From Saccopteryx bilineata (lineage: Eukaryota; Chordata; Mammalia; Chiroptera; Emballonuridae), in the NCBI RefSeq assembly GCF_036850765.1, contig NC_089493.1, positions 8,805,632 to 8,869,631 of the forward strand: DNA of 64,000 nt, read 5' to 3'. The translations under genes and the position numbers were made by a program. Of this stretch, positions 40,601 to 54,100 are shown piece after piece. Each line of letters starts with the position of its first letter. The first letter of the stretch is position 1. The notes beneath the pieces are model-generated. The model had not been told where the DNA came from and searched no databases. It was given only the letters and a program-made list of their open reading frames with translations.

Positions 40601-43600
40601 TGGGTGTTTTCGCTGTTCCTTCACAAAGCCAGCACAGTCCTGCCTCAGTGCTTCGCTCTTCCCGCCCCCACCACCTGGAAGGGTCTCTCTGCAGAGAGCA
40701 AGTGAGTTTGCTGCCTCCCTGCCTTCCCCTTCTGCTCAAATGTCACGTCACTGGAGAGCCCTTTCTCAACCGCCGTCCCTACCCTGGCCCCCTCTTCTCA
40801 CCGTTCTCTGCTCTCTCCCTTTCCACTTACTTCTCAACATCTGAAATTCCCTGCGTTCACTGGCTAACTTGTTTATGACCTATCGCTCCTCTTCCCTGCC
40901 CCTCCAGAAGGTAGCTGCACAGGTGCAGGGACTTGGTCGTGCCGTCGGATTCCCGGTACCCAGTATGTGTTTCCGGCATGTGGGGGGCGCTCGACCGATA
41001 ACTGTCTTGTGAATGAGAGGAGCTCTAATCTATCTTTTTCTTTATTATCCTGAGAGCGGTGACTACAAAGTGTTGATACTGGGAAAAACAGGTGGCTACG
41101 TCTACACCCGTATTTCCCTGAACTCTCTGCTATTTCACCGGCATAGCCACAGCTAGAAGCAATCAAAAATATCTTCAAATTGTATAACCTTACTGTAAAA
41201 CATTAAAAAAAAAATTCTTCACAGCCTGACCGGTGATGATGCCGTGGATAGAGCATTGACTTGGGATGCTGAGGTCCCAGGTTCGAAATCCTGAGGTCAC
41301 TGGCTTTAGCGCTGGTGGGTTCATCTGGCTTGAGCACGGGCTCACCTGCTTGAGCACAGGGTCATCAGTTTGAATGTGGGATCATTGATATGATCGCTGG
41401 TTTAAGCCCAAACATCGCTGGCTCAAAGCCCAAGGTCACTGTATTGAGCCCTAAAGCTGCTGGCTTGAAGCCCAAGGTCACTGGCTTGAGCCCAAGGTTG
41501 CTGGCCTGAGCTCAAGGTCGCTGGCTTGAGCCCAAGATCCCTGACTTAGGCATGGGGTCACTAGTTCAGCTTGAGCTCTCCAGTAAAGGCATGTTTGAGA
41601 AGTAACCAAGGAACAACTAAAGTGACTCAACTATGAGTTGATATTTCTCATCTCTCTCCCTTCCTGTCTCTCGGTCTTAAAAAAAAAAAAAAAAAAAAAA
41701 ATTCAGTCATTGAAAAGTCATACCTTAAAAAAGCAATGTAAGATTCCTTCTTCCACCCCATACTGAAGTCCAGCAGCAACGACGTAAGTCGCGAATTTTT
41801 TCATCTATTAGGTAAAATACAGGAAAAAAGCTAAATGTAATATTAGTAATCATAACCATAACTGGATTATTTTTGTGGTTAAAAATGAGTACTTTAGGAA
41901 GTCCCATGACCTCTTTCAGGCGACCAAGATATTGTTTAAGATAGAAATAGTACCATCTGAAGTGGACAATAGACACTACCCCCCACTATTCAGAAATGCA
42001 TCTGGCCGCAATTAGAATTTAAGTGTCACTCTTAATTAAATGAAAGCCAGAGTTTATTATTTGTGAAGACAATACCTCTAAGTACTGTGTTGAGGACTTT
42101 GGGAAAAGGGAGATATAAAAATTATTCCTTCCACAAAGATCTTTAACTACCTAGTAGGGAAGGTGGACATATATTATATAAAGCCAAGGTGTTTAATAAT
42201 AAACCTTAACACAAGGATTTTAATTGCCACGGAATGTCTATTCCTTCCAGAAGGAGCAATTTAGGCCTGGGAGATTTTGCCTCAGTATTTACTTAACCAT
42301 TTAAAAAAAATCATCATGGTAGATGGCAAACTGTGGGGAAATGGGCTTTTTTTTTTTTTTTTGGCGCGTTGAAAAGCTTAAGGCAGAGATAATATTAAGA
42401 ATACCTGGGCACCGATTCTTATTTTGATGCCCTCATTGCTAATAATCCAATAACCACATGCCTTTCATGATATTTAATTTAAAAATCCAGAGAGACTTGC
42501 GGAGCTGCTGGTGCAGTGCTTTCTGGATCCGATGTGAGTTCCAAGTGTAAGCGGTGCAGGGGCCCCAGACATCTGCTCAGGTTCCATCAAGTATTTGACC
42601 CACAGGGCGCCGCAGGCCACCCCACTGCAGATCGGACTTTTCTCTCCCCGGTTAATTAAACTGGAAATGTATGCTTACCTAAGCGAGAGTAACTTGTAAG
42701 TGTACATGTGTGTGACCCGGACCCTTCTTGCTAATCCACGACCCAATTAAAACACCATCGTGAGCCCCAGAAGTAGAATTATCCATCAAGACATTCCCCA
42801 CGTCTGCACTAGGATTCGATTCTGGAAGGTTAGAGGTTGTGAGGCTGAAGGGGAGAGTAATGAGCTGAGGCCGGAACCCAAGTAGAGGCGGGGACCCCCG
42901 GCTGTGAGAGAACTGGGGTCCCTGAGCGAGGTTTCTGAGGAGGGTCTGTGGCATTGTCGCTGGTCCACGCTCCTCTCTGCCCGGACCAGTGGACAAGATG
43001 GGCAAGGGCAAGGTGCCAGGTAACCTAGCTCCCTGGCGTTCCCTAAATGTACTGGGTAAAGGGACAACAGAGTTCCCGCCCCGGCTGGCTGGGCAACTCA
43101 ATTGGTTGGAGCACCCCAAAACACGAAGGTTGAGGATTTGATTTCTGGTCAGGGCACATATGAGAGTCAACTAATGAATGCATAAATAAGTGGAACACAA
43201 ATCGATCTCTCTCTCTCTCTCTGTCTTCCTTCCTCTCTCTCAAATCAATTAAAAAAAAATTTTTTTTAAAGGAAAATCCCCCAAAGGATTTGAAAGCCTT
43301 TGGGCTTGAGGTTGGTGAACACGTGGAAACTTGGGGAGAGTGGCATTCCTGGAGAGGTCACAAAAGCTCTGCCACCCTGTCCCCGTCCCTTGCCCTGTGC
43401 CTTTCTTCTTTCCATCTGGCTCTTCCTGAATTATATCCTTTTATCATAAACCAGTGATCTAACAAGTCAATGTTCCTTTGAGTTCTGTGAGCCACTCTAG
43501 CCAATTAATCAAAGTCAAAATTGGGGAGTGGGGTGGACATCGGAACCTCTAATCTATTAGGGTTGGTCAGAAGCACAGGTGACAATCTGGGCTTGTCACT

Positions 43601-45099
43601 GGTGTCTGAAAGGTTGGGAGCAGTCTTGCAGAACTCAGCCTGTCATCTGTGGTTCTATCTCCGGGTGGATTGTGTCAGGATTGAGTTGAATTGTAGGACA
43701 CCCAGATGGTATATGACAATTGCTTGGTAGTGTGGGAAAACCTGCCCCCTATACACTTTGTAATTGGATCCAGAGCCTTTATCAGGAAAATAGAATTCCT
43801 CTCTTCTGCTTCAAGTAATATGGTGGGTTAAAAAAAAAATCAAAAATTTTTTCTATATGGACATAAAGGGGGTGCTACAGAAAGTAACCCCACAGGGTGA
43901 TTTGATCATAAATGCCTAAATGAGCAGTTAGTTCATGGTGGGTAGTCACGCCCTGGGAATATAACTTTTTTTAGTAAAAGCTTTGTCTTTGCCTTAAGCA
44001 GGCCCTGTCCATTCTTTTTGTTCATCTAGGTTAATACACCTTTGAAGTAAGCATAACGACCCTCCGGAGAGTACATAATCTCATTAACTCTGCTGTCATT
44101 CAGTCCCCACCTCGCTTTCTCCCACCTTCATGTAATCCTCCCTCTGTAATTTCAAAGACATAAAAGAAACTGCAAACTGTCATTCTTGGAAGCATTTAAG
44201 ATTTTGCTTCCTGGCAACTGCTGTTAGTTTGCCTCAGATAAATTCTTATAAAAGTTCTCTATAGATTTGGACATTCTGATGTTGACACCTACTGTTACCT
44301 GTCCGAAGTCCGTGTGCCTGACACTTTAAAAGGCCGAAACAGAATGGCTGAGTTTAGAGTAGCGGAAGGTTTATTGATTGAGAAGGCTCCAACCGAGAAG
44401 ATGGGAGCCCTAAAGGTACCTCAAATGCATCTTAGGGAACCACAGAATTCAGGCTTTATTTATATCAAAAGAAGGGGAAATGCCAGGGACAACTGGTGAG
44501 TGACCACTGAAGACATCTGGGTGCCAGCAGGGGTCTGAGGACGATTGTACTAGTTGCTGTGAGTCTGGTCGTGAGGTTCCAGCAAATCTTTAACACAATG
44601 CCTGCTTCTCTGATCTCCTCAAACCCCAAGCAGAATTCCTCTAAAGACTGACAAATCTCTATGCAAGATCAAGCAGAAGCTACTGGTCTGAAGGCCATGG
44701 GAACAAGTAGTCTTGAACCAGATGGAGTCAGAGAGGTCAAGCATTTCACCATGTTATAGGACAGTGCCTGTGAGTCCTTAGCCACAGTGCCTGGGGCATA
44801 GTAGGGTCCACACAGCTACGTGTGAAAGGAATGGGTTACGTGACTAATTCCAAGGTTCTGTCTATCTGATGAAAATTAGGGTCATTGCGATGACCAAGTT
44901 GGCCAGGTCAACCTTACTTATCTTATTAACTGTTGAGAAAAGAGTGATAAAAGCTGGGGATAAAAATAATAATTTTTTAAAAAATAAAGTTTTTATTCTA
45001 TTATTTAGAGTATAGGACAAATTTAATGTTTTTTTTAACAAAAAATATACTAAGATAAAGCCATTTCTCCATTTTAGACTATCATTCACATCAATTATT

Positions 45100-45136
<37 letters not shown>

Positions 45137-48100
45137 GGATGTGTTCTCAATTACTGAACTGCATAAATGATCAAGAAATTGTGGATTTTGTATTTGGGGG
45201 AATGGCTAATGTTTAATAAAATAATGCAGTTATAAGATTCAAAACTGGAAGAAATTTAAACTGTCTAGTCTTGCCCCTTTATTTATTTATTTTAACTCCA
45301 AAAGTTTAATCACTTGTCTAAGGTTATAAATTAATAAGTAGGAAAGTGGTTATAAATTCTAATTCTAATCCTATGTGGTTTCCTTCAAGCATTTTATACC
45401 CATAGTGTTTGTATTGCCAAAGTAAAAGAAAAAAAAAAAAAAAAAGGACAGAACTTGAACTCGGGGGACCAAGTTCCTAATGTAATATCCTCTGAGACCA
45501 CTAGGTGTCACCTTAGAACTAGTATTCCATACCACTTCCGCAGGTCTTCAGCTAATGGGGAAATGTAGTGGATGGAACCTCTCAGAGGTCTGGGAGTTCC
45601 ATGTAAGTTTTACAAAAACTCACTGAGGATGATGATAATAGCACCTAGTTCAGAGAATTTTCAGGATTGGATAAGAGACACGCGAGGATTACACGAGGTA
45701 CCATAAGTAAACCAGTTAGCACAGTGCCTAAGATTTACAAGCCCTTCCTTTTAGCTGTGTTACTGCTTCACCAGGACATTCCTGTTATCTGTGTTGATAA
45801 AATATAAGAGAAATAAAATAATTTCATATATATACATGGTACATTTTGCTGCAACAGAAGGCTAATAAGCTACTATTATTGTTTACATGAACTTCTCAAC
45901 TATAGGTATGTCTTAAAAATCGGTGACCTCGATGTATCAAGATAACTCTATTCAATGATGGAGTTTTAGAGTCAGAAACAAAACAAAATAAAACCGCAGG
46001 CCGATGGAGCTCGATTGGAATGACAGCTCCACCACTTCACATCTCTCACCCACAGTGTCCACACCTGTGAAATGGGGATAATGAGAACGTCTGTACTGTT
46101 TTAAGGGGCAGAGCAGACAGGCCCAGGAAGTGCTCAGCATGGCGCCTAGTAAATCCTACCTACGTGACCTTGACCAAGTTACTCAACCTCTGAAAACCTG
46201 TCTCTTCGTTTGTAAGATTTAGAGGTTAATATGCACTTTTCAGAGTTGTGAAACCAAAGGAGATTGATTCTGGAAAAAGGGAAAATGTGCCCTCCACATT
46301 CCAATTCTGAGTTATTTGCCTCTTCTGGGCTGAACAACGCTTCAGACCTACAGACTCCTCATTAGGTAAGAGCTTGAGTTCTGCTGGGGACCCAGAGGTG
46401 GATTTAATGGCGGGTGCACTGGGCGCGCGCCCTGGGCCCGACTTCTGAAGGGCCCCGCAAAACCCCAACTTTACACTTTTTTCTAATGACACCACATTTG
46501 GTTTCGTATGTGCAATTTTAACATTAATGGTACATAATATTTTTTATTGATTTAAAAATATGGTTAACATGTATTTTTATTTCCCCTCTCTCTTTTTCTT
46601 TTTAAGGGGCCCAATATTTTCTTCTGTACTTGGGGCCTCAACTGACTTTAATCCACCTCTGTGGGGACCCTATACAAGGCTTTCAGCTTAGTGGGCTGGA
46701 CCAGAACCTGGGCCAGGCCCTGAGGACACTGCATCTTGGGGAGAGCCTGAGGCTCAGAAATCTGTGAGTGTCAGGATGAAAACACCAAACACAGAGATGT
46801 GTGATGCATTGAGAGGACTCATGGAAAGCATGCCGAAAGGTCCTGGCCGTGCCCATTGTACGCTGCGGCAAAAAGGACTTTTTCTTACCCACAATGCTCT
46901 TCTACTCCAGACTTACATTTTTTCCAAATTTGAGAACCAATTTTTCAGCATTTATGTGGTCCAGAAAATTGGGATGGTGCTTTCTTCTTCGATAATCCTC
47001 TTCAGTAAATGGGACCTCAGAGTCTTCCTATGAAAGGAAAAAGTCCAGACTCGGTGCGTTAGAGCTTTGGAAAACTAAACCCAGAGATGTCAGCTTGACT
47101 GTGTTACTTTAAGCTCAGATAAAGTGTTCTAAAAACGACTGCTTATTTGATAGTGATTTAGTTTTCTTGAAAATGTTTTAACTAGCCAAATTTCATCATT
47201 TAATCTTAATCTAAAGAAAATTAAAAATGGAAATGCCTTTATTTGTAGCGATGGTGCCAGGTTGGCACAGTGACTCCAAGAAGTCATTAAATAACCCATT
47301 CCTTAACAGTGCTTGTAATGTATGTATTTTGTTTTCTTTTTTATTATTATTTATTTATTTATTTATTTAATTTTTTACAGAGACAGAGAGTGAGTCAGAG
47401 AGAGGGATAGACAGGAACAGAGAGAGATGAGAGGCATCAATCATTAGTTAGTTGTTCATTGACTGCTTTCTCATATGTGCCTTGACCACAGGCCTTCAGC
47501 AAACCGAGTAACCCCTTGCTGGAGCCAGCGACCTTGGGTTCAAGCTGGTGAGCTTTTCCTCAAGGCAGATGAGCCCGCACTCAAGCTGGCGACCTCGGGG
47601 TCTCGAACCTGGGTCCTCTGCATCCCAGTCCGACGCTCTACCCACTGCGCCACCGCCTGGTCAGGCTGTATTTTGTTTTCAATCTAAATTGTGACTTTTT
47701 TTCTTTTCTACACTGCCCCTTGCCCTCCAATCAACCCCATGTGAATAAGAACATACCATGTACAACTTTCTGTCTCAGACTCTAAAAATTGGTTTCATCA
47801 GATAAGATAAAATATCCGTTTTCCCTGAGAACAGGAATGATAAATATTTCCCGACAGTCCCCTGAGCTGTCAGTCACACTCCGTCTCTCCTTGACCCGCC
47901 CTCCCATACTGTCCCATGGAGGGACACCTCTGAAACCACGAAATGAAAAGTTACCGGAGAACCAAAGGGAGAAACGAGTTCCGTGACACAGAGCGGGTTC
48001 TCCCAAATCCATCCACATTCAGAGGTCCTGCTCGGAGGAGGGTTTTAAAACGTAGCGTCCAGTGAGGAGCCTTTCAGTCACATGACGTCGGTCTCAGTTC

Positions 48101-51100
48101 AGTAGCCAGTCCAGAGCGCACAAGGCTTCCGGGAAATTAACCAGAGAGGGAGAAGAAGCCGGTCCCTGCGGTAGCACAGTCGTGGGCAGGTTTGACAAAT
48201 GGGAAGAGGGGACCCAAATGACTGGAGCCCAGCTGGGGACTGATCGGGGATGAGGTGGGTCATAGCCAGGTCATCAGGCCTTGTGGACTACGAGGGGGAT
48301 GTTAGATTTCTTCTAAGGGCGTTAGAAGGCATTGAAGGGTTTTCATCAGGACTCCAACAGGGTCTCAGTTCCTGTGAGACCAAGGCTGTGCCTTGGAGAC
48401 CGACCCGGAGGAGGCGATGGCAGGTACCAGTTAGGCGGCCATGTTAGTGGTCCATGGATACAAAGAGAACAAGATGGATGAATGACAGAGTTGAGATGAT
48501 GAATGAGCAGAACTGACTGGCTGGTGGATGGAAGGGAGTGAGGATGAGCAGCTAAAATGATGGAGATGTCACTGGGAGAACGGCTCAGGGGAATTCGTTT
48601 TTTGGGGGAGATCAAGTTAACCAACCTCAATTCCGGGGCCTTAGTACACATTCAGTGAAAACGTGCTAGCTAAATGGATGACTTCTTAAATATGCCCAGG
48701 GGGTCTGACCAGGCGGTGGCACAGTGGATAGAGCATCGGACTGAGATGCGGAGGACCCAGGTTCAAAACCTTGAGGTCGCTGGCCTGTGCGTGGACTCAT
48801 CTAGTTTGAGCAAGGATCACCAGCTTGAGCCCTAGGTTGCTGGCTTGAGCAAGGGGTCAGTCGCTCTGCTGTAGCCCCCACTTCTTCCCCCCGGTCAAGG
48901 CACATAAGAGAAAGCCATCATTTAACAACTAAGGTGCCGCAACAAAGAATTGATGCTTCTCATCTCTCTCCCTTCCTGTCTGTCTGTCCCTCTCTCCGTC
49001 TCTGTCACAAAAAATAGAAATAAAAAATATATGCCCAGTGGCTCACATGTAGGTTTGCCAGATAAAATATAGGACACCCGGCTAAATTTAAATTTCAGAT
49101 AAACACACACATTTTTGGTATAAGTCAGTCTTAAATATTGCATGGGATCTACTTATGCTAAAAATAATTTGCTGCTTATCTGAAATTCAAAGTTAACTGG
49201 GTATCCCGTGTCTTTACTTGCTAAATTTGGCAATCCTACTTGCACAGGGTCTGGAAACAAGTGTCATCCTCTCTGCCTTTGCATTGCATCCTGACATCTG
49301 CCCAGACCGGCCAATAGGACGTGGTGGCCAGCCTGCCTAAATGACCTTCCTGTTTCCTGTGACAGGCTGCCTAGCACCCCTCCACTGAGCATTGTCACAC
49401 CCTCAGTTTTTCCTCTGGATAAAGCCAGTCCGCTCATCCAGAGGGTCACTCGAATTACTCGGTGAAGAATTCTAGACCAAACGACTGAATGTGTGAACCA
49501 ACGGTTTTGTGAAGTCCTCTTACTGAGAACTAGTTATTGTTTATCAGGAAAATGCATGTAATGGGTTGCATCTGCTTGGCTATGCAATAGGATGGGATTT
49601 CCTTCCACCCTTCGAGTCTCTCAGTGCATCACTCGTGATATGCGTGACCTTCTGGTCTAAAGCTTATTCTGTGATAAAGCTGTTCTCTTTCTCCACTTCC
49701 CCGTGGAAAGATTTTTCTGGACTGGATGAAGGTTCTGTTTTTAATTAGATTTCCCCAGCAGTATACACATATTATATTTTCTGAACCATCTGAGAGTAGG
49801 CTGCTGGTGTCATGCCCCTTTTCTCCTGAGTTTTCAGGGTGTGTTTCCTAAGGACCTTCTCCCTACAGAACTGGAGTCCCGTTATGAAATTCAGGAAAGT
49901 TAACCATACGCCATGGTTTTATCCAATCAAGGACAGTCCGTGTTCCAATCCTGTCAATTTCCCAATAGTGTCCTTCTAGCATGTTTGCCTCCCGCGCAGG
50001 GCCAGCCCGAGAGCATGTCTCTCCATGTCTCTCTGGTCTTCTTTATCTGGACCTGTGTTTCAGTTTTCCTTGTCTTTTATTGCCAGTTTTAAAGAACATC
50101 GGCCAGTTACTTAATAGAATGTCCTTCCGTCTGGATTATGAGAAGTTTCCACGTGACGCGATGCAGGTTTCTGCAAAGCGAGTCTTGTGTCCCCTGTGCT
50201 CTCTCTACTCACTCGTTCCCTTGGGTTACTTCCCCTCTTGGATTTTATTTTACTTTTAATTTTTTTGTTGATTGATTTTAGAGACACAGAGAAAGGAAGG
50301 GAGAGAGAGATAGAAAGAGCAAGAGAGAGAGGAATAGAAAGAGAAAGAGAGAGAGAGATAGAAAGTGAAAGAGAGAGAAGGAATGTTCATTTATTGTTCC
50401 ACTTAGTTGTGTGTTCATTGGTCACTCCCCATATGTGCTCTGACCGGGGATTGAACCTGCAACCTTAGTGTTTTGAAAGGACTTTCTAACTCAGTGGTCC
50501 CCAACCTTTTTTGGGCCACGGACCGGTTTAATGTCAGAAAATATTTTCACGGACCGACCTTTAGGGTGGGATGAATAAATGTATCACGTGACCGAGACAA
50601 GCGTCAAGAGTGAGTCTTAGACGGATGTAACAGAGGGAATCTGGTCATTTTTTAAAAATAAAACATTGTTCAGACTTAAATATAAATAAAACAAAAATAA
50701 TGTAAGTTATTTATTCTTTCTCTGCGGACCGGTACCAAATGGCCCACGGACCGCTACCGGTCCGTGGCCCGGGGGTTGGGAACCACTGCTCTGACTGAGC
50801 TAACTGGCTAGGTACCCCAATCTTGGATTTTTTTAAAAGTAAATCTCAAATATAGAATTATCTCACCCATAAACACTTCATTAATTTTGTTCCAGTTGAA
50901 TTAATCAGTCTTTTAAAAGAATATTTAGCATTATTGGGCCATGTGACAGAAATCCTTCCCTATAAGTTTTATAATTTTTCTTAAAAATTAAAGTTTTGCT
51001 TTTTTACTGTTAACTCTGTGATCCATCGGGAGCTGATCTCTTGTGTGTGGTGCGAGGGAGAGAAACGTAATGGGTGATGAGAATGCTCTGTGTTTGATTG

Positions 51101-54100
51101 TGTGGCTACACAGCTGTATGCATGTGTCAAAACTCACAGAACCATACAGTAAGAAGGGCTAAATTCACTGTATGTAGATTACACCTTAATAAGCCTGACT
51201 TAAAATCATTATGAGCCATTAGGGAAATGCAAATGAAAACCGCAGTGAGAGGACGGGGACATGTCAGGACATCAGAACTAAGACAGGTGTCATGTCCCCC
51301 CATCCAAGGAGGGAACCTCCTTCTCCCCCTTCAGCCTGTCTCTTTTAGGGGGCTGATCACCCTTCTTCTGCATGTGGGAATATGAGCCCAGGTCTGGCCA
51401 ATCAGAGCTCCACGTTTCCCTGGCCACAGTGACTGGTTCAAAGTTAGGCCCCTGACCTAAGACCCGGTCAAACAGCACCTGCAGTCCTGGGATGGGACAT
51501 TGCCAATGTGGAAAAGAGAATTGAGGCTCTAGGGACATAAGCCTGGCAGCTGCTCAGGGCCAGAAGGAGGGAGAGCTTAGCTGAGAATGGAGCCCACTCA
51601 GAGGAGAAAGGAAGCAATGGGAGAGAGAGACTAGGAGAGCTCTGCGGACATTGTTAAAGCCTCCAGACCCAGCTGTGCCTGAGGTCCGTTATTGGACATA
51701 CCAGCTATGTGAGTCATTCAGTTCCCACTTTGCTAACGTCAGCGTGAGCTGGTTTATAACTGGGGACAACCAGTAAGGCCAGTCGGGTGACCACTGATTG
51801 TTTGCAGCAAACACCCTACTAGATACTCGGGCTCCTTCCCTTAGACTCATAACAGGAATTAAACGACTTGCCGGTCCCTGGAGATAACGCAACCAAGTGA
51901 CCTAGATGTGGGGACTTTACAAGAAAAGAGCATGAAGCCGGGCCCCTGCCGGCGAGGATTTCCTGGTACACCAAGCGGGAGAGGATTAAACAAATGTCAT
52001 CTGACAGAAGCAGTGTGACAAACGCCTAAGTATTTCCTTGTTATAAGTAATGTATCCCATTGATTCTGACATGTACATGTCTCCCATTTTAACATCTCTG
52101 AAATTAAATGTGTCTCGTGATTAATGACCGATGACAACTACAGCCAGTGAGGAAGCGCTGACCCTGTCCCTGCTGGCGCCTGGGGGACCTTGAGAGCGAC
52201 TGTCCGTCTTGTCATCCCATCCCTCCCAGTTCACTTCGGTACTACACGTGTTGACCCAATGGCCCCGTAAGCGTCTTTGAAAAGATTATGCTGCGATTCA
52301 GCCCTGAAGTCAAAGGCAGTTCACCGGCACAGAGGTGCCGAGCGGCAAACCTAAGTCTGAGGTCAGCCGAGGAAAACGAGCCGCGCTCGGAGAATGACCC
52401 TACGTCCACATTTTCTTGCGAAGTAAGAGCCATGTGCTTTATGGGAAAGGGAGGTACCCACAAGGAAAGGTTCGATGCTGAGTTGTGGGGAGACAGAATG
52501 CAGGTGTGATTCAGAGAGGTTAGACTCTGAGTGAGTTTTGGGGCTGCCATGACCACTGTCTTCTGCTTCTATTTCCTTTTAGTGTATGCACAAGACGATA
52601 GAGGGCCAAACTATAGGTCTGAGTAAGTCTAAAAAGAGCGCTCTTACAACACATGGAAAAAGCCGAAGTGACAAGCAAGCATTGGTATAGTTTCACAGGC
52701 GGCACCTGCAGCGGTGGGCCCCCTTAGGCTGAGTGAGCTCGGACTCAGTGCATTTTGTCCGGTGCCTGTTTTGAGATTGGGTTCAGAAGAGTAAGAATAG
52801 ATCCAGGATTCGCCGCAGAAGGTTCTCTCCGCATACAGATTACATGGTGTTAAGGATGAAACGTTGCCCAAGGGACAAGCTAGTGGCGCTGCACTACTTA
52901 CAGGGTCCAGGGGTTTGGATCGTGCCCAGGTCATCACCGTGGAAACTAAAATAAACACCTTTCGTCTCTCAAAGTGGCTGACTTCTTCATTCAGGGCTGT
53001 AGGGCCAAAAAAGCAAGAGGTTACTTGGATCCATGCGGGACCTATTTTCGAAACCACGTGGACCGTGAGCGTTACTTGAGGTTACTCCTTTTCCCAGGAG
53101 CGACTTAACACCAGGGTGGCGTCCCCTCTCGCGCTTCACTGCCCACCCCCATCTCTGTTGTCGGCATTCTTCCTGCAGCCGCCTGACTTTTGAGCCCGGC
53201 TGAGAACTCGAACTCCCTTCCCACCTCAGGCCTGCGGCTGCGTGTTGTCACCTGCTTGGAGGGCCAGGGGTGGCAATAATCATAGTGGACGTGGATGGGC
53301 GCGATTCATGGGCATCATTGAAGTCGGACCGTTATGAGATGGGTACCACTCTGATCTCTGTTTTACAGGTGAGGGAACGGAGGTACAGTTTGCCTAGGGT
53401 CCTGGAGGGAAGCGGCTGCAAGGCCTGTGCTCCTCCCACTATGCAGGAGCAGCTAGCTGCCGGGGGAGTGGAGCAGGAGGCCCCAGCAAGGTTGGGGCTG
53501 GGGGCTGCGGGTGCGCCTGCGCAGAAGGGAGGGCCCTCTTAGGAACTCACATAAAGCAGCCCCATGTAGCCCAAGCCCTTGTGGAAGGAAGTAATTGGGA
53601 ATGTGCCCACCCTTCCCACTTCCCTGGGTGGGGGAGAGTGGCCTCTGCCCGGAGGCTGTGGGCAGTGCTTGTGGGCCTTGGTGAGGTGGGAATGCTCGGT
53701 TGGGAACAGGTGTAGGCATCGGAATTTAAAACAGTGGTGAATGGAAGGGTGAGTATTTGATTTCCAAAGGCTTTTCTTTTTCTAGGAGGGCTTGCCACAC
53801 ATCTAAGCATCTACTCTACTTGAATACTTTGGGCACGTGATTCCATTAAAATATTTTTTGTGGCATGTAAAATTCCAGAGGAAAAAACTCTAAAGTGAGG
53901 TCTGATGAAATTGTCAGAGGATCTAAATGACACAGTCATGGTTCAGTTTTAGTCTCAGGAGCTGATTCCTTAAACAACCAGTAAAATAATGAAATGCCGG
54001 CTTCTACTATCTGACTGGGTCCTGACTGACCGTGAGAGAGTATCATTGAGTTCAGGCTAAGAGCACTATGTCCACACATCAATCCCAACTCAAATGCTAA

